Below, piece by piece: positions 46,594 through 56,102 of a DNA stretch of 64,000 bases. The stretch is from Tolypothrix sp. PCC 7910. GTDB lineage: Bacteria; Cyanobacteriota; Cyanobacteriia; Cyanobacteriales; Nostocaceae. The notes beneath the pieces were generated by a model. It was not told where the DNA came from, ran no database searches, and was given only the letters and a program-made list of their open reading frames with translations. Positions within the stretch are counted from its first letter, which is position 1, and the number at the start of each line of letters is the position of its first letter. Location of the stretch: contig NZ_CP050440.1 of assembly GCF_011769525.1 (NCBI RefSeq), positions 4,403,501 to 4,467,500 of the forward strand. Reading direction: 5' to 3'. The position numbers were made by a program, and so were the translations under genes.

Positions 46594-47901
46594 TTAACTT
46601 GAAACTGAAACATTATAAGCAGGGGAAATTTCTCCTAAAAGAACTTCCTGCGGTGCGCCAGTAGCGCTAGGTAAGTTACCAGGAATACCCAACTGTCGCC
46701 AATAGGCTAAAACTGCGAAGGCGATCGCTTCTTTAAAATCTGCATTTAAACCAACTTCATCAGTAGTCATGACTGGTATAGATGGCAATAATGACTGTAA
46801 ACGCTGTTTTAAATAAAGATTGCGACTACCACCACCACATAATAGGATGCGATCGGGCAATTGTGGTAGAAAATTACGGTAACTTTCTACGATAGTTGCA
46901 GCTGTCAGTTCTGTGAGGGTGGCTAGTAAATCTGCTGGGCTAAGTTGATAGGTTTCAGCATCTTGTAAACACTGTTGCAAATAAGCAACACCAAATAACT
47001 CTCTACCCGTAGATTTAGGGGGTGGTAAATGAAAGTAATCTTGAGTCAACCATTTCTCTACTAAAGGCTGACAAGGATTACCGCTTGCTGCCCACTGTCC
47101 ATTTTCATCGTATGTTTTAGCACCATTTGTCAGATGTTGCACAGCCAAATCTAACAGGCTATTTCCTGGGCCAGTATCCCAGCCGCGAATTTTCTCCAGC
47201 CAATCATCACGGCGAGGGGGTAGATAAGCAACATTACCAATACCACCGATGTTTTGAACACAACGCGCTTCCTGGGGATGGCTGAGTAAATAAGCGTCAA
47301 CTCTAGGAACCAGAGGCGCACCATGTCCCCCAATCGCAATATCCGCAACACGGAAGTTACTCACAGTGGTAATTCCCGTAAGATGAGCAATCAACGCACC
47401 ACGACCAACTTGCAAGGTATAACCTAGAGATTTGGATTGGGTAATCGGTAATGGGTAATGGGTAATGGGTAATTGGTAATTTGTTATTTCTGTCTCGTTC
47501 CCTTGTCCCCTTGTCCCCCCAGTCCCCAGTCCCAAGTCCCCATTACCCAATCCCCGATCCACGGGCGGCCGATGGTAAACTGTTTGACCATGAGAACCGA
47601 TTAAAGTAGCGCTTTGATGACCAATTTGAATATTTTGGGCAGCTTGAGCAAAGGCTAAGGCGATCGCATCATCTATTTCTGCCAATTTTGCCATTGAGAT
47701 GGCTTCCCCAGCACAAACAGCTAAAATCTTCTCTCTGAGATTTGGAGGATAAGGATATGTTTCTCCTGCTAATAACTCAACTTTGAGATCTAAATCCTTT
47801 CCAGTAATCTCTACCAAGGCAGCGTCTATACCGTCTACAGACGTGCCACTGATTAGACCAATAACGCGAGTAGGTACAGTAGTTTGTTCAGTGGAATGCA
47901 T
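46594..47901 (-). CDS. anmK: Anhydro-N-acetylmuramic acid kinase with in-frame repeat insertion
   Basis: The protein has [96 protein letters not shown] and [12 protein letters not shown], covering the AnmK sugar-kinase fold. It phosphorylates 1,6-anhydro-MurNAc in murein recycling. The ATG at 47901 is preferred over a TTG nine codons upstream. About 44 extra residues ([20 protein letters not shown] then [20 protein letters not shown]) between HRPP and LGYTLQ come from an interspersed repeat that kept the frame open. The insertion lies in a surface loop position, so activity may survive. Confidence 0.9.
   Translation of the reverse strand: MHSTEQTTVPTRVIGLISGTSVDGIDAALVEITGKDLDLKVELLAGETYPYPPNLREKILAVCAGEAISMAKLAEIDDAIALAFAQAAQNIQIGHQSATLIGSHGQTVYHRPPVDRGLGNGDLGLGTGGTRGQGNETEITNYQLPITHYPLPITQSKSLGYTLQVGRGALIAHLTGITTVSNFRVADIAIGGHGAPLVPRVDAYLLSHPQEARCVQNIGGIGNVAYLPPRRDDWLEKIRGWDTGPGNSLLDLAVQHLTNGAKTYDENGQWAASGNPCQPLVEKWLTQDYFHLPPPKSTGRELFGVAYLQQCLQDAETYQLSPADLLATLTELTAATIVESYRNFLPQLPDRILLCGGGSRNLYLKQRLQSLLPSIPVMTTDEVGLNADFKEAIAFAVLAYWRQLGIPGNLPSATGAPQEVLLGEISPAYNVSVSS
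47428..47559. repeat. Interspersed repeat inserted inside anmK
   Basis: ATCGGTAATGGGTAATGGG units (from 47445) followed by CCCTTGTCCCCTTGTCCCCC and CCAGTCCCCAGTCCC are the same element found between genes at 26104, 32040 and 50428. Here it is within a coding sequence without breaking the frame. Confidence 0.88.
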
Positions 47902-48947
47902 TGGCAGAAATTCTGTTTTAGTTTGCAAGGGGTAGTTTAATGGATGCTACCGACCATGTCAAAAAAGTAGCGTCTCTATATTGTCTGTGATTGGTTAAAA
48001 TTTTTGCTCTCGTTAAGAATGGATGAACAAAGAGAGCATTATTCATTGAATTCAATAAATTTAGAGTTTAGAGCGAGATACTAATGATTTTCTAAACTAT
48101 GGTGTGGTGTTAGAAATATTAGGTTGAGAATTAGTAGCAATGAAGAGCGAATTAATTAACAAATGTTCTTCATCAATGCTTATAAGATACAGCAATTCTC
48201 AATAAATTTTGAATAATAAGATACCCTAGTTATTTAAAAAGTAGGGTGTCTGAGTATCTATATTTTGTAAATCATAGAAAGCTGCTATCACACTACAGAT
48301 TATTCTCGTATAGATGAGAATAGTTATTATTTTTAAGTCTTACTCACTATATAAAATCACTCTAATATATTCCAAAATAAGAATTATGTCGATATTAATA
48401 AGAAAAAATCATCAGATAATTGTTCACTCATTTACATAAATATCTATATCTTTTAGATAAGAGATAAAGAAAATTAAAGCAAAAAATCAGTATAACTACT
48501 GACAAAAATATAAGGTAAGCATCGCAAGAAATTGATAAAATAATCAGCATCTCAGAAAAATTAAGGAGCCGATTGGATAACGCCTATGCACTAAAAAAAT
48601 AGTGAGAGATAGCTAATATCAGAAAGCTGGCGCAAAATGCAATCATCCAAAGTCAGGTAATGTAAAGAAAATATTGATATGCTTTCCTAAGCATACTGAG
48701 GTAAACAATATTTTTGTTTAACAAAGGTAATAGCCTTGAAAATATACCTGGCTAAGTCGGGAACAGCTATATTTAAGATGAGCCTTTATGCGTCTGCGAA
48801 GTGAATATTGTTGAAATTATCCGCAACCCAAAATTAACTAAAGCCTAGCTGTAAGAATCTGTGATTTTGGGAGCAGTTTTTTCAATAAAAATCGCTGCGA
48901 GATAGCCAGATGCAATATATATGGAAGCAAATCGCCATTAGGCAATT
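47902..48947. other. 1-kb AT-rich gene-free stretch before the histidine kinase
   Basis: Very AT-rich, with no supported frame. AGATACCCTA (48219-48228) and TAGGGTGTCT (48242-48251) form a 10-bp stem with one G-T pair and no T-tract. Nothing else is recognised. Confidence 0.5.
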
Positions 48948-50426
48948 ATGATTTTAACTGGACAGCACACCGATATAGGGAATAAATCCATCTCTTCCCA
49001 GCTACCTCAACAACTGGGGATACTCCAACTGCTAACCAATCTCACAAATCAGCGAATTACACATTTACCTGATCTTTTAGAGGTAATAGCTAAGGAAGCG
49101 TGTAATATTGTTGATATTGCTCAGTTTTGTTTGATAGCGTTATATAATGCCCAATCGCAACAATTAGAATTAACTACCTCAACGGGCATTAGCACAGAAA
49201 ATTTACATATCCTCAAACTCAACAACTCTTTAGATATAGGGACTAAGTTGTGGGGTGAGCAACAAGAATCAATCTCCTGTACTCAGCCTTTTAATACTAA
49301 GTCAGGGTTATTAGCTCAAGTATTTGCTACTGGTGTACCCCAGATATATCAAGCAAGTCAGAAGCACAAAGACTGTATGATTGATGGCTTTTCCTCATGT
49401 CCATTTTTTCCCTGCGCCCCGGTTTTATCATCTGTAACACCAGCATCCATATATGCTGTACCAATTAAGTCAGCACAAGCTGGCAAATTGGGAGTGCTAG
49501 CTATTGGTAATTGGGAAAATCCTCAGGCATTTAATGCTGCAGCACAACACCTCTTAGATGCAATAGCTGAGGTAGCAGCGATCGCAATCAATAATACGAT
49601 CATGCTCCAAATCTTAGAAGAAAGAGAAGAACGTTTAGCCAGACAAAACGAGATTCTCCTAGCGCAAAACCACGAACTCGAAAAAATTCGGCAGCAAATT
49701 CAGCTAAGAAACCAACAACTCGTAGAAACTGGCGAGTTAAAGTCCCAATTTTTAGCTATCACTTCCCATGAACTCCGCACACCTCTTAATGTGATTTTGG
49801 GATTATCACAAGTGTTGTTGCGTCAGCGTAACTCTACCTTGTCTGAGTTACAAACGGAGATGATCCAACGCATTTTCAATAATGGTAACCATCTGTTGTC
49901 TATTATTGACGATATGCTTTACTTTGCTCATGCGGAAGCTGGCAATCTCTCCTTTCATACAGAAGAATTTAATTTAGAGACTTTGGTGTTGACTACCCTA
50001 GCTGAACACAGTTATCTAGCCGAGGAAAAGTCATTAAATCTGCAAGTAGAGATTAATCTAAATTGTCCCTTAATTGTCAACGACAGCGATCGCCTCAGAC
50101 AAATTGTAGTTAAGCTGTTGTTAAACGCCATTAAATTTACCGCCACAGGTAGCATCAAAGTTAAAGTTTGGGAAATCGCTACTGATAAAATTGCAATCGC
50201 ACTGGAAGATACAGGTATTGGGATCGCGCCTGCTGACATTGAGTATATTTTTGAGCGTTTCCGACAAGTCGATCAAAGTAATACCCGCCTCTATGAAGGT
50301 ATGGGTTTAGGCTTAGCCATCACCAAATCATTAGTACAAATGATGCAAGGTAGCATCAGCGTCACCAGCACCGTTGGCGAAGGTTCCACATTCCGCATTG
50401 AATTACCGAGATATTTTAAAAACTAG
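48948..50426 (+). CDS. GAF-domain sensor histidine kinase
   Basis: The 492-residue soluble kinase has a GAF domain (about 25-215), a coiled-coil linker (EEREERLARQNEILLAQNHE), a HisKA domain with the phospho-His in ITSHELRTPLNVILGLSQVL near residue 274, and a HATPase domain: N box KLLLNAIKFT, G1 LEDTGIGIAP, F box FERFRQVDQS and G2 GMGLGLAITKSLV. The GAF contains a Cys-rich stretch (CMIDGFSSCPFFPCAP) that could bind a metal, thiol or chromophore. No response regulator is adjacent. No membrane segment is seen, so the signal is intracellular. Confidence 0.92.
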   Translation: MILTGQHTDIGNKSISSQLPQQLGILQLLTNLTNQRITHLPDLLEVIAKEACNIVDIAQFCLIALYNAQSQQLELTTSTGISTENLHILKLNNSLDIGTKLWGEQQESISCTQPFNTKSGLLAQVFATGVPQIYQASQKHKDCMIDGFSSCPFFPCAPVLSSVTPASIYAVPIKSAQAGKLGVLAIGNWENPQAFNAAAQHLLDAIAEVAAIAINNTIMLQILEEREERLARQNEILLAQNHELEKIRQQIQLRNQQLVETGELKSQFLAITSHELRTPLNVILGLSQVLLRQRNSTLSELQTEMIQRIFNNGNHLLSIIDDMLYFAHAEAGNLSFHTEEFNLETLVLTTLAEHSYLAEEKSLNLQVEINLNCPLIVNDSDRLRQIVVKLLLNAIKFTATGSIKVKVWEIATDKIAIALEDTGIGIAPADIEYIFERFRQVDQSNTRLYEGMGLGLAITKSLVQMMQGSISVTSTVGEGSTFRIELPRYFKN

Positions 50427-50427
50427 G

Positions 50428-50570
50428 GCATGGGGCATGGGGCATTGGGCATTTGTCATTTGGTAATTGGGTGTTTGGTGTTTGTCATTAGTTATTTCTT
50501 CCCTGCTTCCTCTGCTTCCTCATCTCCAGCCCCCAATCCCTAATCCCCAATCCCCAGTCACCAGTCACTC
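50428..50570. repeat. Interspersed GGGCATGG / CCCCAATCCC repeat
   Basis: GGGCATGGGGCATGGGGCATTG is followed by TTTGGTGTTTGTCATTAG, TCCTCTGCTTCCTCATC and CCCCAATCCCTAATCCCC. It occupies the space between the convergent kinase and rsmH. Confidence 0.85.
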
Positions 50571-51461
50571 CTTCCGCTCTGCTATTCTCAATTTAGCTGA
50601 ACGCGATCGCGGATTTTGATTGAGTTCGTCTTCTTGGGCTGTGATGGGCTTTTTGGTCAAAACTCGCAATAATGGTGAATTACGTAAACTATGCTTCACC
50701 AGACGGTCTTCTAAACTGTGAAAACTGATGATTGCAATCCTTCCACCAGGGACAAGGGCGGTTGGTGCTTTATCTAAGAAGGTTTCTAGGGATTTTAGTT
50801 CGTCGTTGACGACAATTCGCAGCGCTTGAAAAACACGGGTAGCTGGGTGAATTCTGCCATAACGATATTTAGCAGGAACACAAGAGGCGATCGCATCTGC
50901 TAATTCCACAGTAGTATGCAACGGTCGCCTTTCGATAATGCGTCTGGCAATGCGCCGCGATAATCTTTCCTCACCGTATTTAAAGAAAATATCTGCTAGT
51001 TCTGCTTCATCCCAATCATTAATTACATCTGCCGCAGTTAATGACTGTCGTTGATCCATTCGCATATCTAAGCTAGCAGGGTGACGAAAGCTAAAACCGC
51101 GCTCTGGTGTATCTAAATGGTAAGAGCTAACGCCTAAGTCAGCTATTATACCATCAAAGGTATTTTGTGTAAAATTATAAGCTGCAAAGTTGCTGCGGAT
51201 AAAGTTAACACGGTCTTGATATTCATTTAAATACTTCTGTGCTGCAGCTAAAGCATCCGCATCTTGATCGATTGCTGTTAATTGTACGTTCTCAGCAGTT
51301 TCTAAAATTAAGCGGCTATGACCACCGCCGCCTAGTGTTGCATCTAAATAATGACCACCAGGACGCACCGCCAAACCCTCAATGATTTCCCGGCTTAATA
51401 CGGAAATATGTGAAAACATCCGTTCTTCTGCATCTTGCGGTGTCTGTGAATCTAGGTTCAT
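50565..51461 (-). CDS. rsmH: 16S rRNA (cytosine1402-N4)-methyltransferase
   Basis: The 298-residue protein has the RsmH signatures [15 protein letters not shown], the SAM loop [70 protein letters not shown] and [15 protein letters not shown]. The ATG at 51461 gives the normal length; the open frame continues upstream for 53 codons only because an interspersed repeat there lacks stops. It methylates N4 of C1402 in the decoding centre. There is no division-cluster neighbour (mraZ, ftsL), as usual in cyanobacteria. Confidence 0.94.
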   Translation of the reverse strand: MNLDSQTPQDAEERMFSHISVLSREIIEGLAVRPGGHYLDATLGGGGHSRLILETAENVQLTAIDQDADALAAAQKYLNEYQDRVNFIRSNFAAYNFTQNTFDGIIADLGVSSYHLDTPERGFSFRHPASLDMRMDQRQSLTAADVINDWDEAELADIFFKYGEERLSRRIARRIIERRPLHTTVELADAIASCVPAKYRYGRIHPATRVFQALRIVVNDELKSLETFLDKAPTALVPGGRIAIISFHSLEDRLVKHSLRNSPLLRVLTKKPITAQEDELNQNPRSRSAKLRIAERKE

Positions 51462-52245
51462 GTTGGAAAAGGGGAATGGGGAATGGGGAACTCGGGGCCC
51501 CCTCTGGGGATAAGGGGTAATGGGGACTGGGGACTGGGAATGGGTAATGGGGAATGGGTAATGGAGATAAGGTAGACAATACCAAATGACCAATGACAAA
51601 TGACCAATGACAAATGACAAAATTTAACAAATTGCAATTTTGAGGATTTGATAAAGTTTTTTCATTACTCCTGTAGCGGGTAACATATTGCCAACCACGG
51701 GATTTGCGGATTTTTATTTGCCTTGATAAGTAGCAGTTTACAATATGTTCATATATACTAGTGAGTATTAGTACTCATTTGAATTACCTGTATCAGGTAT
51801 TAAACTAGGCTTGAATTAAAGCTCCAGGGTACGGGAAGAGAGTTAAGTTTAATTTTTATCAAGTACTTCCCCTGAGATTTGGCATTTACCACTGTGAATT
51901 CACTATTAAGTTCAGTTAAATTGCTGCTGTTAAGATTTGCATAACTGAATTTATCCATAGCCATTACACAAAATAGTGTTGACGCGGATACCAAATTCAT
52001 CAGCTATTTGGAGAAGTAGGTTTTTATGGGCATTTGCAGCAAAAAATACCTGGCGATAGGCCATCGCACTTATACACTTATAATAGTGAACAAAAATTAT
52101 TATGCAGATGATGTGTTGTTTTGCACCCATAACGCAACTGACAACTGTGAATTTACGATAAATCTGGCGATCGCCCATATATGAGATGATAATTTCTGTA
52201 TGGCAGACAGATCTGAGGTAAATAATCAATTGGGAAACGAGTCAA
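51462..52245. other. Repeat-bearing gene-free region before the T4SS-like cluster
   Basis: The part next to rsmH (51470-51620) is a GGGAATGGGGAAT / CAAATGACCAATGAC interspersed repeat. The remainder is AT-rich. Short minus-strand frames (51800-52000; 51951-52229) lack ribosome sites and known motifs. This region must hold the promoter of the secretion-like operon, but no clear boxes were identified. Confidence 0.55.
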
Positions 52246-52860
52246 ATGTCTAAGCACAACGCTCCTCAAAGGGAATTGTTTTTAAGATTAACAAGCAACA
52301 TAGTAACAACAGGGACGAAATTCCGAGGGACACTTAGATACTGGTGGCTGATCCTAGTTGAATCAGTACCCTTTTTACTAGCGTGCGCGGTATTTTTAAG
52401 TGTTATCAGCCTGAAGAGTCCTATATTACTTTTGAGTTTATTAGTAGGCAGTTTAATTGCCGTAATTACTCACAGAATTGGACAGTATTGTGATTTACCA
52501 ATTAAATCTTTAATACCACTGCAAATCTTAGCTGTAGTAGTTGTGCTGAGTTTATTCTGGCTAGACTATTTTGCTGCACCAGCGCAAGCACAATTTTTTA
52601 AGAAAGCCGAAGACTTTTTTCAAAATACCCTCACCCAAGGTTCTAGTAACGGCGGTGGTACCCAAACCGCAGTGAGTTTAGTATTCAACGTCTTACGCGC
52701 ACTTTACTTACTTTATATTGCTGTAGCTTTGATTGGAGTGGTGAATGCAGTCCGCAAAGATGAAGATTGGCAAAATATTGCCAGAACTCCTTTGTTAGTC
52801 GTGGTTGCTGTCACTATTGCAGATGTATTAACAGGCTTTGTTATTGGCAATTCAAAATAA
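52246..52860 (+). CDS. VirB2/TrbC-like membrane protein (pilin candidate)
   Basis: The 204-residue protein has two N-terminal membrane segments, then LAVVVVLSLFWLDYFAAPAQ, a signal-like helix ending AQAQ. A mature part QFFKKAEDFFQNTLTQGSSN follows with two closing hydrophobic helices (VLRALYLLYIAVALIGVVNA; LLVVVAVTIADVLTGFVIG). The signal-cleavage site followed by two helices is the VirB2/TrbC pilin plan, here with an unusual N-terminal extension. It is the first gene of a nine-gene co-directional cluster with a VirB4-like ATPase, which is the main support for this reading. Sequence similarity alone is weak. Confidence 0.55.
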   Translation: MSKHNAPQRELFLRLTSNIVTTGTKFRGTLRYWWLILVESVPFLLACAVFLSVISLKSPILLLSLLVGSLIAVITHRIGQYCDLPIKSLIPLQILAVVVVLSLFWLDYFAAPAQAQFFKKAEDFFQNTLTQGSSNGGGTQTAVSLVFNVLRALYLLYIAVALIGVVNAVRKDEDWQNIARTPLLVVVAVTIADVLTGFVIGNSK

Positions 52861-52945
52861 ATAAAGAGGTTAATAGCTAGAGGTTAGAGAAGAGGAATCA
52901 AAAATTCAAAGTTCCAAATTAATATTTAGCTCTTAACTCTTGTAC

Positions 52946-52965
52946 AGACGCGATTAATCGCGTCT
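52946..52965. repeat. AGACGC palindromic repeat, copy 2
   Basis: AGACGCGATTAATCGCGTCT is a perfect 20-bp palindrome. A one-mismatch copy lies at 30850-30869. This copy sits between the first and second genes of the secretion-like cluster and could attenuate transcription there. Confidence 0.8.
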
Positions 52966-53008
52966 CTCCGAATACCAAATAACAAATTAGCTTTAATTTT
53001 ACCAAGTG

Positions 53009-53401
53009 ATGTCTCAAGAGCCAGATAAAGACTTTCGTCCAGTTAATCAAATCTTAGGAAGCCAACCATCATTAGGGCCGCTACCCGCAGACCAAATTTT
53101 TCCTTGGACAGTAATTGCTCTAGCTGCTTACTTTATTATCAATGGAATTTTTGGTGGACTGTTCCAAGACGAATTTCAAAAATGGTTATGGACAGTGCTA
53201 ATTGCTGGGTGGGGAATGGCAACTTGGTGGATATTAACTGGTGGTAGGAGTTGGAGTTTTTTAAGTAAATTTGTTGGTGTTCCGGCTTGGACTAGAGGCT
53301 TTGCTCGTTATCAAAGCTTGTTAGAAGTGAATCATGAAGCAAAAAATCGGAAAACAAAGCATCGGTATCGCCGAAAACGCAACTCGGTTAACACCATTTG
53401 A
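53009..53401 (+). CDS. VirB3-like small membrane protein
   Basis: The 130-residue protein has two adjacent membrane helices (FPWTVIALAAYFIINGIFGG; WLWTVLIAGWGMATWWILTG) after a short soluble head, and a basic tail. Its size, topology and place immediately before a VirB4-like ATPase gene (68-base overlap) fit VirB3/TraL-type proteins, which recruit VirB4 to the membrane. Sequence identity to known VirB3 is not evident to me. The ATG at 53009 is preferred over a GTG one codon upstream. Confidence 0.55.
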   Translation: MSQEPDKDFRPVNQILGSQPSLGPLPADQIFPWTVIALAAYFIINGIFGGLFQDEFQKWLWTVLIAGWGMATWWILTGGRSWSFLSKFVGVPAWTRGFARYQSLLEVNHEAKNRKTKHRYRRKRNSVNTI

Positions 53402-56081
53402 AGATGCGTTACATCTAGCAACAATGCTGCGCGTCAGTTTCAATAGACGTGATATTGGCGCTTATATTTTAACTAAAGGGACTCAAAAAGACAGGTTTTG
53501 CTTTGTTTTTGGGTTTGAATGTCGTGGAATTCATACGACTTTAAGAGCCGAACAAATAGATACCATTTTTGACAATATTGAAGCTGGTTTAAAAGATATT
53601 CCTAGTGGTGAAAAAATGACCCTGCATTTAGGGTCGTTTATTAATGACAAACAGCGGCAACAAGAATTAGCCAATTTAGCGAAAAAGAGTCCATCAAGAG
53701 ATATCAAATATTTATTGATGGCAGAACGAGCTAGAACCAAAGAATTAAATAACGCCGGGATTCGCAAGCCGAAGTTTCTGCGGATTTATGTCACTTATAC
53801 CGTAGAACCAAATGCCTCGGAAGCTGATGATTTAATTGAAAAACTGTTAGCGAGATCCGAAGCTTGGTGGTTGAAATTTAAAGGCGATATGGCGGAAGTG
53901 CAAAACCAACGCCTAGAAACTGTAATTACCAATGCTTATAAACAAGGTTTTGGACGTTGGGAACAACTGTTATCTAACAAAATGGGCTTAGATGTAAAGC
54001 CATTAAATGCAGAACAACTTTGGGGAGAAGCTTGGCGGAGATTTAATGATACTTCACCAATAGATATTCCACAGTTATTGATATTAGATGAAAATGGATT
54101 ACACGAACAAGTTTATTCAGATTTAGCAAGTACAAAACTTTTAGTAGACAATATTCACAGTACAACCTTATTGATGGAGTCTGGCGTACCTTGTGCAGAC
54201 CGTCGTTGGGTGAATGTTAATAATAAATATATTGGGGCGCTGACATTTTTAGAAAAACCCGGTGGCTGGCCAAATAAGACTTCGCAGTTACGCTATTTAT
54301 GGGAGTTACTTTCTAGAGAAACAGTAGTAGATACAGAAATTTTCTGTCAGTTAACAGCAGCGAATCCAGCCTTAGTAAAAACCACCTTACAACGAGTTCT
54401 GAAGCAGTCAAATATGACGGCACTCATGGCTCAAGAAAAGAGTAGAACTATTGATGTTAACGCCCAATTAAAATTAAAGAAATCGGTAGCAGCCCAAGAA
54501 CAATTGTATGAAGGTGCTGTACCCATATATACGGGGATCGCAATTTTCGTCCATCGTCCGACTGTCGAACAGTTGGATGAAGCTAGCAGATATATTGAAA
54601 ACTGTTTTCAACGTCCAGCTAGGGTAATTCGCGAAACAGAATATGCTTGGAAGATTTGGCTGCAATCTTTACCGATAGTTTGGGAAGGTTTATTAGTTAA
54701 ACCCTTCAATCGCAGACAACTATATTTAACCAGTGAAGTACCAGGATTAATGCCTTTGGTACTCACAAGACAAGGAGATAATCAAGGGTTTGAATTAATT
54801 GCTGCCGAAGGCGGTACACCTGTACATTTAGATTTATTTACCCAACATAAAAATTTAGCGCTATTTGCCACCACGAGGGCGGGTAAATCAGTGTTAGTTT
54901 CGGGGATTTTAACCCAAGCTTTAGCCCATGATATTCCGGTTGTGGCATTAGACTTTCCTAAACCAGATGGGACATCTACCTTCACAGATTACACCCAGTT
55001 TATGGAGGAAAATGGTGCGTATTTCGATATTTCTAAACAATCAAATAATTTATTTGAGCAACCAGACTTACGTTTTTTGAGTGCGGAAGAACAACGAGAC
55101 CGGATGCTCGATTATACTGCCTTTTTGGAATCGGCCCTGATCACAATGGTGTTGGGGTCATCCACAGAAAACCAGCTACTCGGACAAACCGTCCGTTCCT
55201 TGATTAACTTAGCATTAACCGCCTTCTTTAGCGATCGCACTATTCAACAGCGTTATCGGGAAGCCATGATTGATGGGTTTGGGAGTCCAGCTTGGCAAAG
55301 AACTCCTACCCTCAAAGATTTTCTCGCTTTCTGTTCTCCTGAACATCTACAAATCGATTCTTTGAGTGGGAGGGTTGAGGATGCATTAAGTCAAATTCAA
55401 CTGCGCTTGCGGTTTTGGCTTTCTAGTCGTGTGGGACAAGCGATTTCTGCACCCTCTAGCTTCCGCACTGATGCCAAACTCTTAGTATTTGCACTGCGAA
55501 ATCTATCTGATAGTGAAGATGCGGCTGTACTTTCCTTAAGCGCTTACTCCGCCGCCTTAAGACGCGCACTCAGTAGTCCCGCTTCGATTTTCTTTATTGA
55601 CGAAGCCCCAATTCTATTTGAATTTGACCAAATAGCTAACTTAGTCGGCAGAATTTGCGCTAACGGTGCAAAAGCTGGGATTAGGGTGATTTTATCGGCA
55701 CAAGACCCCGATACAATTGCTAAATCCAAAGCTGCATCTAAAATCTTGCAAAACTTGACCACAAGATTAATTGGTCGGATTCAGCCAGTTGCAGTTGATA
55801 GTTTTGTCGATATTTTGAAATATCCGCGTGAAATTATTGCGCGTAATGCTTCCGAAAGCTTTTTCCCCCGTAAGGAAGGAATTTATAGCCAATGGTTGTT
55901 AGATGATAACGGGATTTATACTTTCTGTCGCTATTATCCTGGTTACGAACAACTAGCAGTTGTAGCTAACAACCCTCACGAACAAACAGCGCGCCAACAA
56001 GCGATGCAACAAAACCGCGATAAATATGAAGCAATTTCGGCATTTGCACGGCAATTAGTAGCTTCATTACGTGGAAGTTAA
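53334..56081 (+). CDS. VirB4/TraC-like secretion ATPase
   Basis: The 915-residue protein has an N-terminal CagE/TrbE-type region (1-430) and a C-terminal P-loop ATPase. Walker A is ATTRAGKS (about 512-519, A in place of the first Gly) in LALFATTRAGKSVLVSGILT; Walker B is SIFFIDEAPILFEF (about 751-764), followed by VILSAQDPDTIAKSKAASKI resembling the sensor motif of VirB4/HerA proteins. VirB4 powers pilus assembly and substrate transfer in type IV secretion. It starts inside the preceding gene (68-base overlap), implying coupling. Large size and context favour VirB4 over VirD4: there is no N-terminal membrane pair. Confidence 0.82.
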   Translation: MKQKIGKQSIGIAENATRLTPFEDALHLATMLRVSFNRRDIGAYILTKGTQKDRFCFVFGFECRGIHTTLRAEQIDTIFDNIEAGLKDIPSGEKMTLHLGSFINDKQRQQELANLAKKSPSRDIKYLLMAERARTKELNNAGIRKPKFLRIYVTYTVEPNASEADDLIEKLLARSEAWWLKFKGDMAEVQNQRLETVITNAYKQGFGRWEQLLSNKMGLDVKPLNAEQLWGEAWRRFNDTSPIDIPQLLILDENGLHEQVYSDLASTKLLVDNIHSTTLLMESGVPCADRRWVNVNNKYIGALTFLEKPGGWPNKTSQLRYLWELLSRETVVDTEIFCQLTAANPALVKTTLQRVLKQSNMTALMAQEKSRTIDVNAQLKLKKSVAAQEQLYEGAVPIYTGIAIFVHRPTVEQLDEASRYIENCFQRPARVIRETEYAWKIWLQSLPIVWEGLLVKPFNRRQLYLTSEVPGLMPLVLTRQGDNQGFELIAAEGGTPVHLDLFTQHKNLALFATTRAGKSVLVSGILTQALAHDIPVVALDFPKPDGTSTFTDYTQFMEENGAYFDISKQSNNLFEQPDLRFLSAEEQRDRMLDYTAFLESALITMVLGSSTENQLLGQTVRSLINLALTAFFSDRTIQQRYREAMIDGFGSPAWQRTPTLKDFLAFCSPEHLQIDSLSGRVEDALSQIQLRLRFWLSSRVGQAISAPSSFRTDAKLLVFALRNLSDSEDAAVLSLSAYSAALRRALSSPASIFFIDEAPILFEFDQIANLVGRICANGAKAGIRVILSAQDPDTIAKSKAASKILQNLTTRLIGRIQPVAVDSFVDILKYPREIIARNASESFFPRKEGIYSQWLLDDNGIYTFCRYYPGYEQLAVVANNPHEQTARQQAMQQNRDKYEAISAFARQLVASLRGS

Positions 56082-56102
56082 AGAAATTTCCTAGAAAAAA
56101 CT

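Noticed and set aside
51462-51620. N-terminal extension of rsmH by 53 codons
   Set aside because: The extension translates a GGGTAAT-type repeat; the ATG at 51461 gives the normal family length.
51951-52229. 92-codon minus-strand frame before the secretion-like cluster
   Set aside because: No ribosome site or homology recognised; composition unlike neighbouring genes.
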